Below the pieces are notes generated by a model that saw only the letters and a program-made list of their open reading frames with translations, did no database searches and was not told the DNA's origin. 64,000 nucleotides of DNA from assembly GCA_950022655.1 (NCBI GenBank), contig OX465579.1, positions 46,727,950 to 46,791,949 on the forward strand. The letters are read 5' to 3'. A program made the position numbers and the translations under genes. This document shows positions 1-15,400 of the stretch, one piece after another (the first letter of the stretch is position 1; every line of letters starts with the position of its first letter). This DNA is from Alentia gelatinosa. Its lineage: Eukaryota > Annelida > Polychaeta > Phyllodocida > Polynoidae.

Positions 1-306
1 AACCCAAATAATTACGTATGAAGAAAATCCATTCGTCATTGGCGCCGTGTAATTGATTTGTTTCCTTGCGCTCCATGTAGAAAGGCATGTATATAATAAA
101 TTCATCAAAACTAGGTATCAGGGTTACAGTAAGTGTTAAGCACATTGACCACTTTATGACATTCTACTAAAATTCATAAAATTGGTATTGGACTCAGTTC
201 ACTGCGATAGTGGAAAAAAATGTAGTGACCTGGGTGAATGGGAATAGCTATGGATAACTTCTCTTTTTTATTTTTGTGTGCGTAAACTGAAGCTGGCAGC
301 ACTCAC

Positions 307-419
307 AGCGATAAAGCAGGTGTCAGAGTCCTTGTCGCTATCACTGATGAGAATGTTGCCCATGTGTAAGATGCCGGACACGATACGGAAAATTTCCATT
401 TGTCTCTGCTCCGAAATTC
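307..419 (-). CDS. MYO5: Myosin V coding exon 10 (last exon in window)
   Basis: 113 bases from CCTCCAG to donor GTGAGT. Encodes [20 protein letters not shown], then GNILI and a serine/aspartate-rich stretch. It ends in phase 0 at about residue 351. The gene continues below position 1. Confidence 0.93.
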
Positions 420-3400
420 CTGGAGGGAAGTAAATGACGCGGAGTGAGCCAGAGGGAGTTACACAGAAGGCACTCTACATATACAGAATATTTTAGGATT
501 CTTTACATTGTTTTTATTCTGATGTAACAAGCACTGATATTGGATCTGAAAAAAAATCTGTTGTATAGTGAGAGATACAATAAAGTAATATAAGAAAAAG
601 GGTAACACAGTTTCAGATATAAGATTTGGTATGAATAACAGGCACCTATTTCAGTTAACAGAGATGAGGCCTGGTATATGTATATCTCAATATAATACAC
701 ATGTGAAGATTACGCTGCACATACATCGAACCTAATTATACGGGCAGATCACAAAGTAAGGTATCTGTACCCAAGTGTATTTATAAAGCGATAGAAGTAG
801 AATGAAAGGGTTGGCAATCCTATGGAACTGGACCTTATCTATGAAGATTTCCCGCGGAACAGTAACGATAAGGAAAAATAAAGGTATAGTCATGACCGCC
901 TAAAATAAAATGTGTATGCGCAACATACAGGGTTGAGATCAAATAGATAACCCTTTTGGATGACTACAGATATGTTTTTGCCACCAAACAAATAAAATAA
1001 AAAGACATAAGAAGTGGTGAATAGATATAGAGATCTTTACAGGCGTGAGGCGTGAGGCGTGAGGCGACTTGACGTGAGCAACTATCACATTGGTGAGCAC
1101 ACTTACCGAGCAAAATCATAGCATCACGAGTAGACTGGAATTCCTCAGCATCATCCACACCATCGATGTATGGTGACTCGCCTTGATTTGTGAACAGGAA
1201 GATGTCCGGGTGGTCTGAAAAAATGAAAAACGATTTTCTTTTCTAAATAAGTAAAAAAAAAAAAAAAAAAAGCAAAACACACACATAAAATGAAGGTTAA
1301 TCCAAATATATTTACGATTGAAGAAAATATAGGATATCAAGTCCATGATATGCAGCCAACAGCAGTAAAAGATATAAAGACGTAATAATAAAAGTAATGT
1401 GCCGATATTGGCTATAGATTATGTTTTTTAATAAGATTCACAAATTTAGTATATCAAGTATTTTATTTCACTTTTCAATGTGATATGTATTTACCTAAAT
1501 GATAGTTTTCAAACTCCGGAAGGTCAACCGCTGAGCACAACTGATAGAATATGTGGTAATTTCTTTCTTCTGCAGCTTGGAATACGACACTTGAAACAAG
1601 AAGATAGTAAAACAAGAGCTTAGTGTGCATTTTGAAAAAGAAATATTGGCCTTTAAAGGCCACATTAGCAGGTGGACGCGTTTAAAACTCAATACAAGGT
1701 CTGCTAATAATTAATTACTAGTCTAGGGAGAGACCAGACACTGCCAAGGAGTTTTTCAAAATGGACCTCTGACTAAAAAAAGTCCTCCCCCCAACTGAAA
1801 TGACTTTTTTTTAAAAATCCATGTCAAAATACTAAACAAAATTGTACAAAGTTATGTATAAATGGTTGAAGAAGTAAAAAAAAATGTAACTAATATAACT
1901 CAGTCCAAACAGGATAAATGTAATATTAAATCTATTAACACCCCATATCATATCATATTATATCAGCCTTACAACAGTCTCACAAGTCTTACAAGTCTTG
2001 TATCAGTCTTACAAAAGTCTTGCAACAGTCTTGCAACGATCTTGTATTAGCCTTATACCTATCCATACTTAGTTATGGCTCCATCTGGTTTTAGTTGGCC
2101 ATACTACAGGCTCCATGCTCAAAGTGAGGCTGAGCTTCAACCAGATATTTAGTGTTCTTATAAGGATATAGGTATAAGGCATGTGCCAATATGCTTGGAG
2201 AGTGATAGGAACCACAGAGTCCTCTGGGGGTACATGGCTGCATTACAATTCAAAGATGGCTGCTCCCACCCCTCCCCCCCCCATGCTATAAAATTAGGCA
2301 AAAATACATGAATATCATGCCAAATACAAGTTCAACCTAAAAAATGACACTTCCTAGAGGGTAAGCAACTGTCAGTGCCACTTATGGAGATGGTAAATGT
2401 TACACCAATGTTCACTGCAAATCAATATTGAGTAAACATCTGTTTGAGTATGCCCATTTCACTCAAAATCCCCCCCCCCCCCCCACCCACTTTCAACAAA
2501 TACTTGAATATCTCTGTAAATATAGAATCTACCTGGAAAATTCCACTTCCTAGCACCTACTGTTTTTTATTCTCTTTCAAATGAGGCATATTATATTATG
2601 ATTCAACCCGTTTAAGGGGTAGAAATATGTGCATAAAGTCCCCCCCCCAACTAGATTCACTATTTTTTTTAAATCCATACCAAAATACTAAATATCAAAA
2701 GTGTAAGGCATTGTACCACCATAAAACCTTCTGTCCAAAACAGAAATCATATTCCTATCTGTACTTAGTGAGCTATAAAAAGCAAAAATATGGTCAGGTC
2801 ACCTAATGACTTTACAAGCATGTGTACTACAGTAGGCTATAGCCATAACCTAAAGACCAACCGTCCACCTGCTAATAATTAGTATTACATGTATATATAA
2901 TAAGATTTTTTAAACATATAGAGGTATCTATGCTCTCTTTACTAAATTACAAGTGTTTGAAATTATAATGCTTAATTCACGAAGGTATTCAATTAAATCT
3001 TTATCAATTAGTTGAATGAATCAATTGAAATACATCACAAAATAGTCTGATAGCTGTTTAATGTAATAATTATAAGTACACATATTCGATAAATGGGGGG
3101 AAATCAAATTATTGATTCATGTTTGTTGCTCACCGAGATTTTTCCAACAGATAGGTCCGCATGTTGGCTCCGACGATCGTGTCTTGTTTACTGAACCCAA
3201 TCTCAATGTATTTCCCGAATCGACTGCTGTTGTCATTTCTCGTCGTCTTGGCGTTACCAATAGCCTATAAATAGACACAAACAATCTTGGTATATATTAA
3301 TCACCCTCGGAACGGCTGCTTTATTTGATTTTCAACGTTTCCTACTATGACTACTATGGTTTCCCCATATTTTCCCTATCGGGGAAGAACATGGTATACA

Positions 3401-6400
3401 TATCATTTCAATGGTAAATAACACTGTACACAGATTTATTTATTCTCTGTTCAATCTAAGGATAATGTTCATAGCAATGCTATTTTGTATAATAATAATG
3501 TGATCAGCCTTTACCAATTATACATCGCTATGCTAGGCATCAATGCAAATCGAAAGAAAACCCAGATATATAGATAATATCTCCATTAGAATGTATTTCC
3601 AGTATTCACTGCCAGACGAAATGTCCACCTTTATCCCAAGATTTAAAAAGAAATACCAACGAGAAATGAAAAGAACAAGACCCATATCGAAACTTGCAGA
3701 GGAAATTTCATTGGGCTTCTTAATCAATCGCATTCATGTTTCAGCGATGGATCCTAACTTTCACAAGTGTAAATTACTTGAAGCATATACTCTACAATCC
3801 GAACCTTACATCCGTTGGATATATTCAGAGCCACCATACAAAAATCAATGATATATTGACACAAAAATAATTCAGGTTAAGTTTAGCATATAACATCATG
3901 TCGGCTTACCTCCATGATGGGGTTGGAGGCCACCACTTTTTTCTCATTCTGTGTTTCTGCCTGTGCGCCACCCACTGTGGCGAAGTAGCGCATGGCGTAC
4001 TTCGCTGACACTGTCTTACCGGCACCTGACTCCCCGCTGACGATGATCGACTGGTTCTCGTCAAAACTGGCGCGTTGCAAAAAAAAAAAAAGGTGTATTA
4101 TTGTAAAAAGACATGTTCCAACCTCCATTCCCAAATACGTGAAACGTGACAGTTTGGGTGGTGACCATAACTAGTATCTTTTTTTTTTTTTTAATAATTG
4201 TAGCTGCATCTTCAGGGATCTCCAAATGGTTTTCCCATCGTGATTAACAAAGTAGCTTGAGTTCACTTGAGAGGGGTATATGAAAACAATCTAACATAGT
4301 CAGTTTATCTGCGTCGTTCACGGTAGTGCTAATTGATCAACATATTTCTGAACTGTGTAACCTTCGAAGTTGCTTAGAACTAGATGTAGATAAAAACATT
4401 TAATAGCTGTTTTAAAGCGACAAAGACCTCTACACGTACATGCATAGTAGGACTATACAAATCCAAACTAATTGTTAGTGGGTCAATATCCCAACCCTTT
4501 TTAAATCTTTGAAAACATATTTCCTTTAATTTCCTGAACAATGGCTACATCTCCACTTGCACAAAGACTTTACTAGGCTTCCAATGGGTTGCGGTGGTGT
4601 GATATTGAATACCTGGACATGTTCTTGAAGGCTTCTTCAGCAACGGCGAAGACATGCGGCTCGAGAGCGTGCATGTCCTGCCCCTGGTAGGCCTGGATGG
4701 TGTCGATGTCATAGATGGGGAGCGACTGGTAAGGGTTGATGGCCACCAGCACGATGCCTGCAGGAGTCAAACGGCGTGTTAACACAAGGGTACTTATAAG
4801 TGGAAGTACCCGAACACTACAATTATGTGGATTATACATAGCTACAGGACAAGCAGCTCACATCCAAAACTGAACCGTTGACCCCCCCCCCCTCCCTAAA
4901 CTCCCGACAATTGCAACAAAAAAAATCGATTACAAACAATTCACATATGGTTTCTTCTAAAGATTATACGTACATAAAATTATCATCACTATATTTAGAT
5001 ATTCAAATCTAGCAGAAATGTATGTTTCTTTTAAGTGGATGAAAAGAATGAAATGGTACCATATATAGTTGATTCAGAATCTATAAATGTTAAAATTGAT
5101 AGGAATGGATCTGTTTTGGGGTGATTATCATTGCATCAACGACTAAGGTCAAGTGACACCTAATCAAATACATGCACTTGCACTTACCGCAGTAGGTGTA
5201 GATGTCATTTCGCTCACAGAAACGAACTTGCAAGTTATAAAGAACTGAAATAAAGAAAAAAGAGACATTTCTTTAATGTATACAGTGTGTAATTAAAGAG
5301 TACGAGTCGACATATCGCAAACCGTCTTAAATATCATGTACAAAATGGATTTAATCATCAACAGTGTTGTCCTGCTCTAAAACCAAAGTTCTGCTCTAAC
5401 AGTATTGCCAAGTCTTTTTTATTTTCTCATGGGAGCGCCATCGAGCGAGGTCGGTGAGCCTTCAAAGGGTTGACCTGACAGGACCGTGCTTGGTACCGTC
5501 TGATAAGAGACTGAGAGAGATTCAAACCCAACCCGGTCCACTACTGGCCACTTAGTCTCAATACCAATATTAGTACTTCCATTAGAACCACATACCATTC
5601 ATATTTTGTCATTTATACAGTTCACAATTATCAAATAACAAATTTTGAAGAGAATGTCATAGAAACTTGTCATTTATAGATGCCATCTGAGTTATATATT
5701 AGAGCGCTACCTGTCCTTTGCTATAGAATCGCTCAAAGCATTTGTATCACATGAATTTATGGGTCAATATATTCACATTTCACTAATGACAAACATCTCT
5801 GCTAACTTCTCAACGGGTCCTAGGAAACTATGTCAGTAAGTGAAAGTACCATAGATGACTGAATAGAAACGTGGGAGTCAAGGAACCCCACAACCTATCG
5901 AGGTCAGAATATAACACGTTACGCTCTGGTAAAGCGTGTCGGGTCTTTGGTCACTTTCAAATAGAAGGTCACACAGAAGGCAATAAACAGTCATAGTGGG
6001 TATGGCTGCTTTAATAGTATAATGTAAAAGAGAGGGATTAGACGTTATCTTTGTGGGAATATGTATCCTGGAATGTATTGTAAGAGTCATTAAGGGGTGG
6101 GCTGCGCTGGGCCTGATCTGGGTCTTGTTTTGGTCTGGTTTACATGAATATTCCGTGTATCTTCCGACCATTAACCTTTCCAAATGTACTCTACCTGACT
6201 TTACTTAGACTTCATGGTGACAAGATGTAAAGAGTCATTTCCGACCACAGTATTTTTAAAATACACGACTTCCAAGATTCAATAGGCATGATTTCAACGC
6301 CTGGGGAGAAAGAAGAGAAAATGAATGAGCATGAGGGGGGTAGAAAGAAATAACAAAGTGCTATGAAAAGAGGAAAAAAGAAAAACGATATCAATATATA

Positions 6401-9400
6401 GTAAACAGATGATTCGAGAGGAGTCAGGGAAATAAACCGAGAACATCGAGTAGGCTAAATTATTAGTACATGCTTCTACTGGTTATCTTAAGTGGTCGTA
6501 CCAGGAACTGACCGTGTGAGTGAGACTGAAATGCGATAATCTAATAACGCATGAGTCGCCTGGAGCCGCTCTGAGCCGCTCCTTAATGCCGATGACCTCT
6601 GATCTAAGTGAATGGCCTTGAGCCGCCCCGGACCTTATCTGGACTTTGCAGCATTAACACACCTTTATTGCCCCAGGAGTCTCCAGAAGGTAAACCAACG
6701 ACTGTTCCTTGTCTCTGCCTCGTGTCCCTGTTTTACGACTTTACATATCATTGAACACATAGACTAACTTCAGCTACCTCCTACGGCGCACCTAGTACTG
6801 AAAACTAAGGTTCAGGCACTTCCTTCACCCTTCCTCCAAATATGAGAAATCACCAATGTATCGTAAATAGCAGACAAGGAAGTTCAAACTATCTTGAGTG
6901 TGACATGTCTTAAAAAAGCAATAAGACCATAGTGACTCACGTATTTACTTGTTTTTTTACTGTTGTCTTTGATTTGTTTTTGTTTTCATTTTACCCCCTT
7001 CATGTTATATGACGATGACTGAGTATGACTTCACAGAATGTGATTATAATATGTACAGAGTGTACTGGGTTTACCCCTGTTTAAATTGAAGATATGAAAT
7101 CTACTGAATTTGGAGAAATTAAGCTCAAATAAAAGAGATGTTTTTGATGCCTAGAGGCTGTCTGAAGGCAGGGATGTCAGCAGCTCTCAAAGAAAATCCC
7201 TGAAGTTATTTGAAAACCGTGTCCCTTGTGAGTAGCACTGGAACTACAGTCTATGCTCTCCAAGCAGAGCCCTACCTTCCATGTCCTATTGATGTTAAAT
7301 TAAATGTGCTTGGGAGATTGTAGTATGAAGCTGGTTCCTGGTGTTGGCTATGCATTAAAAGTTGTTTGTATAGTTATCAGTGCAACGGTTTCAGGGATTT
7401 GAGAGATTTTCATCTATGCATTATCTATGCGGAGCTTGTCAGGGTAAACCTTGAAAATCATGGAAGTAATAATGTACACATTTATAGAGAAATTGGGTAT
7501 ACAGGTTTCCGGAAAAACAATATGGGGTTGACATACACAGGTTCTATTGACGCTTTTAAATAGTGCGGACAATATCATAAAATCCCTGATTTCAGGGATT
7601 TCCCTGTTCTCTGACATCCTTGCTTAAGTTGAAACGCTTTCAAGCCCAGAACATCACTGCAATACTGAAACTCTTATACTTAAAGTTTTTATACAACTCT
7701 TTCTGCTTACAACAGTCTCGTGCCCTACAGTGAAAAACAATTCCCGCTTGTAGTATCCGACAACGATGGGGCCATTCTGTCTACAGCACCCTACTAGTGA
7801 CCACTTCCCACTATCGGAAGGCTTTCACATCGTCTTTAACCGTATTTCAAGACTATATATGGTCTACTCACTCTCTCACTTACGTCATCCTTGTACTAAT
7901 GATCCTCTGCAGCCCTTGAGGATGATTGAGGAATTATCAATAATTATGGTGAGGACAATTCTCCGCATGGTGCCTCCGAGATTAATTGACGTCTCAACCC
8001 ACGGCTCCCAGAAGGCACTTCAGCTGCTTTAGATGCCACTCGGAAAATTGTACCCACCCAATCCAAACCATTCTATTAAGTTTTCTCATTAATAGGGCAT
8101 ATTTTTCATATTCTGATTAGTAATAACGATCAAAACAATTCAATTCAGGTACAACCGGTTTCCAGGGCTTCCCCAACATTGTTGATTCTTTTCACACGTG
8201 TTGCTACGTTTATAACATGGCAACTGGCTGGTATCAGGTTGAATTCTGGTCAGATTCAAGGTAGCGTCGGCCGCAGTGGAGGTTTTTATGCCTCGTTCTT
8301 TTATTCATATCAGAAAAATTCAATAAATGATTTGCCTTCCATGTTGTCCTCTTGTGTTAATTAATGCCCCTGTAGTATGGATCCTAGTCTTTTCAGTCCT
8401 CAACCCATTGTTTTATTCGCTGTCGAACTCTGGAGGTAAGGGATGGAAATAAGGAATGCCTCTCCTGGGAACCCTATACAGCTTTACCAAGGGTTAGGCG
8501 AGGTTGTTTTATGCCACAGCTATGGACTGTGTTATATCACGACTAGATCAATGCTGTTAAATGAGAATCACAGGGAAGCGATGAAACACAGCAGCATGAC
8601 CAACACTTCAAGCCTGACTCCAGAGGTCCGTATGCGAGCGTGCTACCTATGAATATAAATGTACTGAACGTTAACAACAGTGTAGCAAAAACGTACATAA
8701 GGCACCCCATAAAAGATATGACTGGAAAGGATTTATCACCTTGCATAATATTCATACCAGTCGTCTGGCTATCAATATGATTTACTCTTTCAGAACTATA
8801 CAAGGATTGTAATTTACCTTGCTTCGATCACATCAGATTTTCCTATTTTCATTTTCATAGCGTCTCTATACTACATTTCTCAGTAATCTTTAAAAGAGTA
8901 TGTCTAACCTATAGTGGTATGTACATGGGTCATACTATATGGGTGTGAGGAAGTAGCATGTACTGTAAAATGGATATTACACGATGATGTAGCTAACTAG
9001 TGTTATGTAACACAAGAGGAGCTATAAAGCAGAGCCCGGTCCTAGGAGTGTTGACCTCTGGTAGAGGGGTTATCACAATCTACATGGCGACTGACCTATT
9101 GGTGTCTTTACGATCTAGCTTTTTGATTAATCCAGGAGAAATATGAGATTTTCTCCTTTGTTTCCAAATAAGGGATTTTCATTCATTGATATCCATCTGA
9201 GTGTTCAATACCGTTAGTAACCCACCATATGTATCATTTACTAGTGCTGAGTCTGAACTTGTTTGTGATACTATTGCACTGTGAGAAATATATTGATATC
9301 TCGGGAACATGTAGGTCTTTCGGTTGTTTACTAGCCCTATTCATTTAGATAGATGTTTTTTCTACATGTTCCTGACACCACTTCATTGTAACACGTGCAC

Positions 9401-12400
9401 AAATATGTCTGGGAGGTGAGGATGTTACGCAGTTTTGAGGTACATAATATATGTTACTGCAATGCGTGGATAGACCAGTAATGGTTAATCTGTAGTGATC
9501 ATGAACTCATATTTTCTCCTCATGCTCCACTGATTAAAATCAGACGAAATCCTCAAACTTTCCTAGACTGCACGAATCTCATTTTCAATCTAAATTTATA
9601 AGACGTGGATAAAACACTCTGAGTAAGCCAGATGAGCCAGAAAAAAAATCTTATTTTTAATTAAAGGACTGTCAGACTGATCATTATCCTGTTGTTTTAC
9701 AACAACGACTATGCATTACATTTAACAATGTAACATGAAGCTAAAACATTGGTTATTTCGGAAAGGTCTTTGTTAAATGGCACGGGTTAGTACGATTGGT
9801 ATCAATTTGTATCAATTTATTCTCAAATTAGTTGAAAACTTTTGATCTCGCTGCGATCTTAGGATACAAGCTTGAGACAACAGACTACTTTGCATACTAT
9901 TTTTCGGAGTTTCCATGCATCCTCATAAAGCAGGCAAAATCCGCAACAATCTTCCAAAAATATTAAAGTCACATTCATCATGGCCTGCAACAAAACCAAC
10001 AATTACTGTTATCAAAGGACCTCTACTCTGGTCTATAGTACATCGGATAATCCCATTTTTATTGCAGGCGTGCGCGTATCCGTAAGAGCTTTTGGGACTT
10101 GGTGCAAGTCGAGGCTGCTCTCTGGAGATCAGATCTATTGATCGTCCGGGGGAGAACAAGGCAGTCAATAGGACCATTGTCCCGGTCATGGCGTCCGCTT
10201 CACCGCCACTGGTCCTTTCAGGCGCCCACCAGCTTTCATTGCGCCGATTCTCAGCACAAATCGTTCTGTATAAACTATAATTCAACCAGCACCCACACAG
10301 CTGCGCATGTCCGGAAGCTGGTGTGCTGCCCATTGCTCATGTTACGCTGGATGTTCCGCCTGTTATTGACTCTCCCCTGTTTATTGCAGGATTCATGGGA
10401 ATTAAATCATTAGCTGGGATCGCTATAATTACCCGCATCTGGATTCCGTTGGCTCGACATGGAATCGTTATCGGGAACTCCTCAGGCGGGGCTTTGTTTT
10501 CTTGTACGGCCTTGTCATTAGTGTTTTGTCTAGAACCATGTCTGACAAATACTCAAAGAACAATGGTGGCTGGAGCCGGTTGAGAGTGAAAGGGGTGCTG
10601 AGAGGGGTGGGGACGAAGATGAGGATGGAGAAGATGCCTGAGATCAGGATAAGAAAGGAAAACATGGTTGGGTGAATAAGGAAAAGTTTGAGGATGAGAT
10701 ATAGATAAATGGATGCGTTTAAGATACGGCTGAGGGTCAGGATGGGGGCAGTGAAGGGATAGCGGCAGGGAGAATGCGGTTGCGATGAAATGGGATCTCA
10801 TATGATATAGATGTAACAATGAAACGCTGAACTCCAATTGACCTTTGCATTTATCGCTGAAATTGATGTCAGTATAGACCAACACATTCTGGTCAGAGGT
10901 GATATGGTGGTCTGTAGACCATGAGCAGAATTATAATTGAAATTAGCCTACAAGATGAAATTTGACCGTTATTTTCATTTTTCTGGCCGAGCGAGAAGTG
11001 TATTCGCCACGTTCATATTATTCTCATTAGTTTCCTGGTATAGGCCCATTGAGAATTATCTGGTCTCATATAGCATTCTTTTAATCAAGTTCAATTTATA
11101 GGTGATTTTTATGTGTTCTAAACTATGCCAATTACACCTTTATTTGTTTGCATCAAGCAGGCTTATATTATATGAAGCATTTCAGAAACTGAGTCAGGTC
11201 TGAAACGGGAATATATTTTTAAAACAAGGCAGGGTAATTATATAGAACGTCCTGACCATGCTGTACAAGCCACAAAACGAGATGATAATTTACGGTTCAT
11301 ACGAAACGAGGCGTTTACGCCGAGTTCCGTATGTACCATAAATTATCATTGAGTTTTGTAACATGTAGAAGCATGGTTGGACGTTATATATTTACTATAT
11401 ACCCGAAATTAGAAAAAATCATTAATTCATTTTGGCCTAATATCTTAGTGAACGTGTATAGGAAGGTGTTCCGTATTTTCCCGTACGGAACACTGTTCCG
11501 TACAGTATTTTTTAAGTTAGGTGGTGAAACGGTGCATATTTACAGTAAATACAAAATGGGTATATAGTAATATCATATTCATGTGTACTTGTGGAGTATA
11601 TGCCCTGCTGTACGGGGCAAGGTGGAATTGGGTTTTGGGTCAGGTGTCCCTCTCCTCTCAAGATAGACTCAACACTGGTTATTAGACCCATGTCTCTTGT
11701 TATTAGACCCATGTTAGTCACTGAGACTTCCCATTTTATCTAACCAACTGGTGGTCGACCATGAATAAAACATTTCTGTTACTATTAAATTCCCCGTTGG
11801 GTTTTTGGATTAATTTTCCATTTTCTAGCTCGTTACACTCGATTAACTAGCCTATAAAATGGAACCGAATTAGATAATATTGATGAGACTCTAAAAAGGA
11901 AGGTTTGAGAGAGCTCTTTTAAAGTCAGAAAAATATGTATTTCTTTCTTCTTTATTTCCCTTTATCAGTATTTCCGATATGGTTTATTTTTCATAAATGT
12001 GGATTAATCAAGTAAATTACTAACTGGTCAATTGCAAGGGAGGCTCAAGATATTACGTAGTCCATTAGTAGTAACATTTCACTGACTGAGCTACCAAGAT
12101 ACCATTGATGATGAGAGTGAGGAGGTTGGCATGGAATAACGAAGTGGATATCGGCTTCGTATGTAATATTCATCACCATACTACCCAGAGAACTACAACA
12201 AATACCTGCACATAAAGTCACTTGGAGACCAGGGCCTAGTTCCAAAAATAAAACCAGATCAATTTCTGATATATGCATCGACTCTAGCTATACCAGAATC
12301 AATACACTTCTTGTCCCAAATGTTGATTTTTTTCCAGTATGCATTTTTTTGGTCATGTCCCAAGTGTAGGCCACTGACATAAAGTGATATTTTAAGTGTG

Positions 12401-15400
12401 GGTGCTTTAATTTTGATTGTTTAATATTCCATAATGCAAATTGATATTGCTTTGTTTTTCTAGATTTTTCATTGGATGGGACTCACTGGTAGTTGGGTCA
12501 TTCTAAGTGTGACTTGCCATGAAGAAAGTAAAAGAAAAATTCCAAATAATTGTCACCCAATAAGTAGGACCAATAAAAACATTATTTCTCACCACTACAC
12601 TCGTCGATTGGTACGTAAGCATTGATACCATATTTCAATGTATTTGGATTCATAGTGTTCTAGCTTCAGCCGAGAATTATTTTGGGGAACAGGCCCCAGA
12701 AATGATGAGGTCTCTGGGTACACTAGACTTGTCGACCCAGACTTCACCAGGAGACCTCTGACTCAGTCGCTCGCCGATAAATTCAGGTTGTGCGTTGTAA
12801 GATTCACAGCTGCCAGTGCGACGCCCTGCAAGGTATTCATCTCTAAGCTCTATCTTAATTTATTTCAGAAAGACTTCAGTGGGGTCTTGAGACCGGAGAT
12901 TTTCAAAACTTGGTTAGTTTCCACTCTTTACATCTATTTGTTCTTCTTTACATATGCCTCTGGGAACAACTGCCGTATAAAGTATGGTTTGCCTGTGTTG
13001 TTGTATATACTGTACTTTGTCATTAATTGCAAAGGCCTCTAAGAGCCAGTGTCGTCAATGGAATGTGCTTCTATGTTGCTTAATTTAGTTTTCCTATTTT
13101 ATCTAACCAAGTGAGTTAAATCGATGATCAATTAAATAGACAATCAACGTAAATAACCACCGGGGGTTTTCTTTGCATCAAGCGTAAAAACCACCACTGC
13201 GTCTTGAGCGTTAAGTTAGTGGGGATTAATGGACATTGAATGTTGATGAAAGTAAATGGATCTCGGGAGGCCTGTGAAATCATGCATAAATAATTACACA
13301 CTAACAGGATGCAGTGAGGGACATGAGGATGTTACCTCCAACAAAAACTATCCTCTTTTTCCCGTATTTAATCAACTGATGAAATAGCACTCAATGACAC
13401 ATCTTCGGGTTGGTACTCAAAGTATATTGCTTTTATCTAGATATAGAATCAACTACTAGTAAAAAGTGGAGCGACATATCAAAGCAATATCTATTTTTTG
13501 TACATAAGGGACGGAAATGGTGCAGTCGCACACTAACAATCTAATGTATGGTATCGTCTGTGTGCGTGTTTATGTTAGGTGTTTGTGTGCCTGCGTATAG
13601 GAGAGTCTGTGTGTGGGTATATGTATCCCTTCAGTGTGGGAAAACGTGGCGTATCTGGAAGTGTGAGCCTTTCTCCTACCACATGCGACCACTGAATTCT
13701 ATAAAAAAAAATCCAACCACGGATCCTCGACAGGTCCATCGGAACGAAGAAATTACAAACATATATGTATCCCTTCATGTAGCTTACTGAAGCAAAAAAT
13801 ATAAGTGTGTCCAATATCGATTGCTTTTCTGCAGACTCTACTTGGATACCAGTAGAGTTGACTTCTCAGCGCTAGGTAAGGAGTTTATACAACTAGAGTT
13901 AAGATTTTCTAACCGCCATCCATTGATCTTTGTACCCTATGCCGGTACATAAGAAAAAAATATATGCACTATGGATGATTCTTCTTCAGATTTCGGTCAA
14001 CATCAGCGGGTCAGCATCAGACAGGAAACACCTACCTTCAAATCTAACGAGATTATTACGGACAATACCTGATAGCTGATTAAAAAGGAATAACCAAATA
14101 CCGAAACGTTGCGACCAAGTTCACCAGAATAGAGGCTTATCTCTCAAAAAAATGTTATCTCCCGGATTAGGTCTTGATCAAAAATTATTTCGGATACTTT
14201 GGTTGGTGGTCTTTCTGATAAGGTTCCGGATTTAGTTTTCCTTTTGATTTGTATTGCAGGTCAATGATACTATGCGCCGAGTGTCAAAGGCTCGGATAAG
14301 GTGGAACTAGTCCAGTGCGGAAGCACACGGATGGTTGAATGCCTGCTTATCAGAAAAGTGTTCCCCTCCCCTTTGTACGCTCACCTGACAGCCCCGCCCC
14401 TCTGGTCTTTAACCTCTCACTCACTGATAACACACTGTACCTATATTTTCACATTAGAAATTATATAAATATAAGTGTACTTTTTTGCATCATATTAGAG
14501 ATTTCCCATTTCTAAAATACAATAAAAAGTAACATTCATGTTCCAGGGTTGAAAGTCGGGACTGAGAAAAAAGAATCAGAAATCATGAATTGTAAAGAAA
14601 TGAACATTCGTAAAATTATGTTGCAAGAGAATAGCCATGAATCTGTATATATTCTAATTATTCGTGATTGAACTGTTACTCTTTGCTTTTTGAAGAGATA
14701 CAAATTCACCAAATAAATAATTATGGTCTCCCATGGTGGACAATTAGCAAGCCATTAACAAGGGCACGGATACAGCATTGCACTACTGGGTATCGGTAGG
14801 CGCTGTTGCTGTAAAAATACTGTCATTTGATTTCGAGGTGGCGGATTACAAATGAAATATCTGAAATCAATTGGAAATCTGTCAGTTGTCGGCAGACGTG
14901 CACCCCTGATGTACTGTTTTTGTCACGATAATGGGATTCCTTCTAATAACTGTTTATCATTCTCTACCTCTATAAACAACTACAGGCATGTACAAACAAA
15001 ATGTATATGTTTCATGGTAAAACAAGTACAACTTGCATGTGAGGGTTCAAGGACGACAACGAAATGAAAGATAAGTATTTCGAGCTATTCATTGATTACG
15101 TAATTTAGAGATAACATGATGGGTTACAGCGTACTTCAGATCAACCTCACTTTACACTAGTAGATATGTAAATATAGACAATAAATACCTTTGTATAAAG
15201 ATAATGCCAGGTATTGCTTCCATTTTCATTACTTCTTTATATATTGCTGTTGCTCACATGAGTGATATAAAGGAATACCCTGGGTTTTTTTCATTATGTA
15301 TGCCATTTGACATTGCGCTTCTGTGTGTCTGTTAATGTTCCGGCAGGGCTGACGATAATGTGAGTAGTATGGTGGCTTTGTAGGTGGGTGACCGAGTCAC

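Noticed and set aside
3543..3851. 102-codon plus-strand frame in a myosin intron
   Set aside because: No recognisable domain, no splice or promoter context, and it lies antisense in an intron. The length is within chance for AT-rich DNA.
5510..5560. GGTTTGAATCTC, like a pol III B box, on the minus strand
   Set aside because: No matching A box at proper spacing and no tRNA fold.
9923..10413. Overlapping frames of 104-136 codons on both strands
   Set aside because: Mutual shadows in a locally GC-richer stretch with no domain.
12045..12110. GGTAGCTCAGTCAGTG on the minus strand, like a tRNA A box
   Set aside because: No B box or tRNA fold follows at the right distance. A SINE head is possible but not supported.
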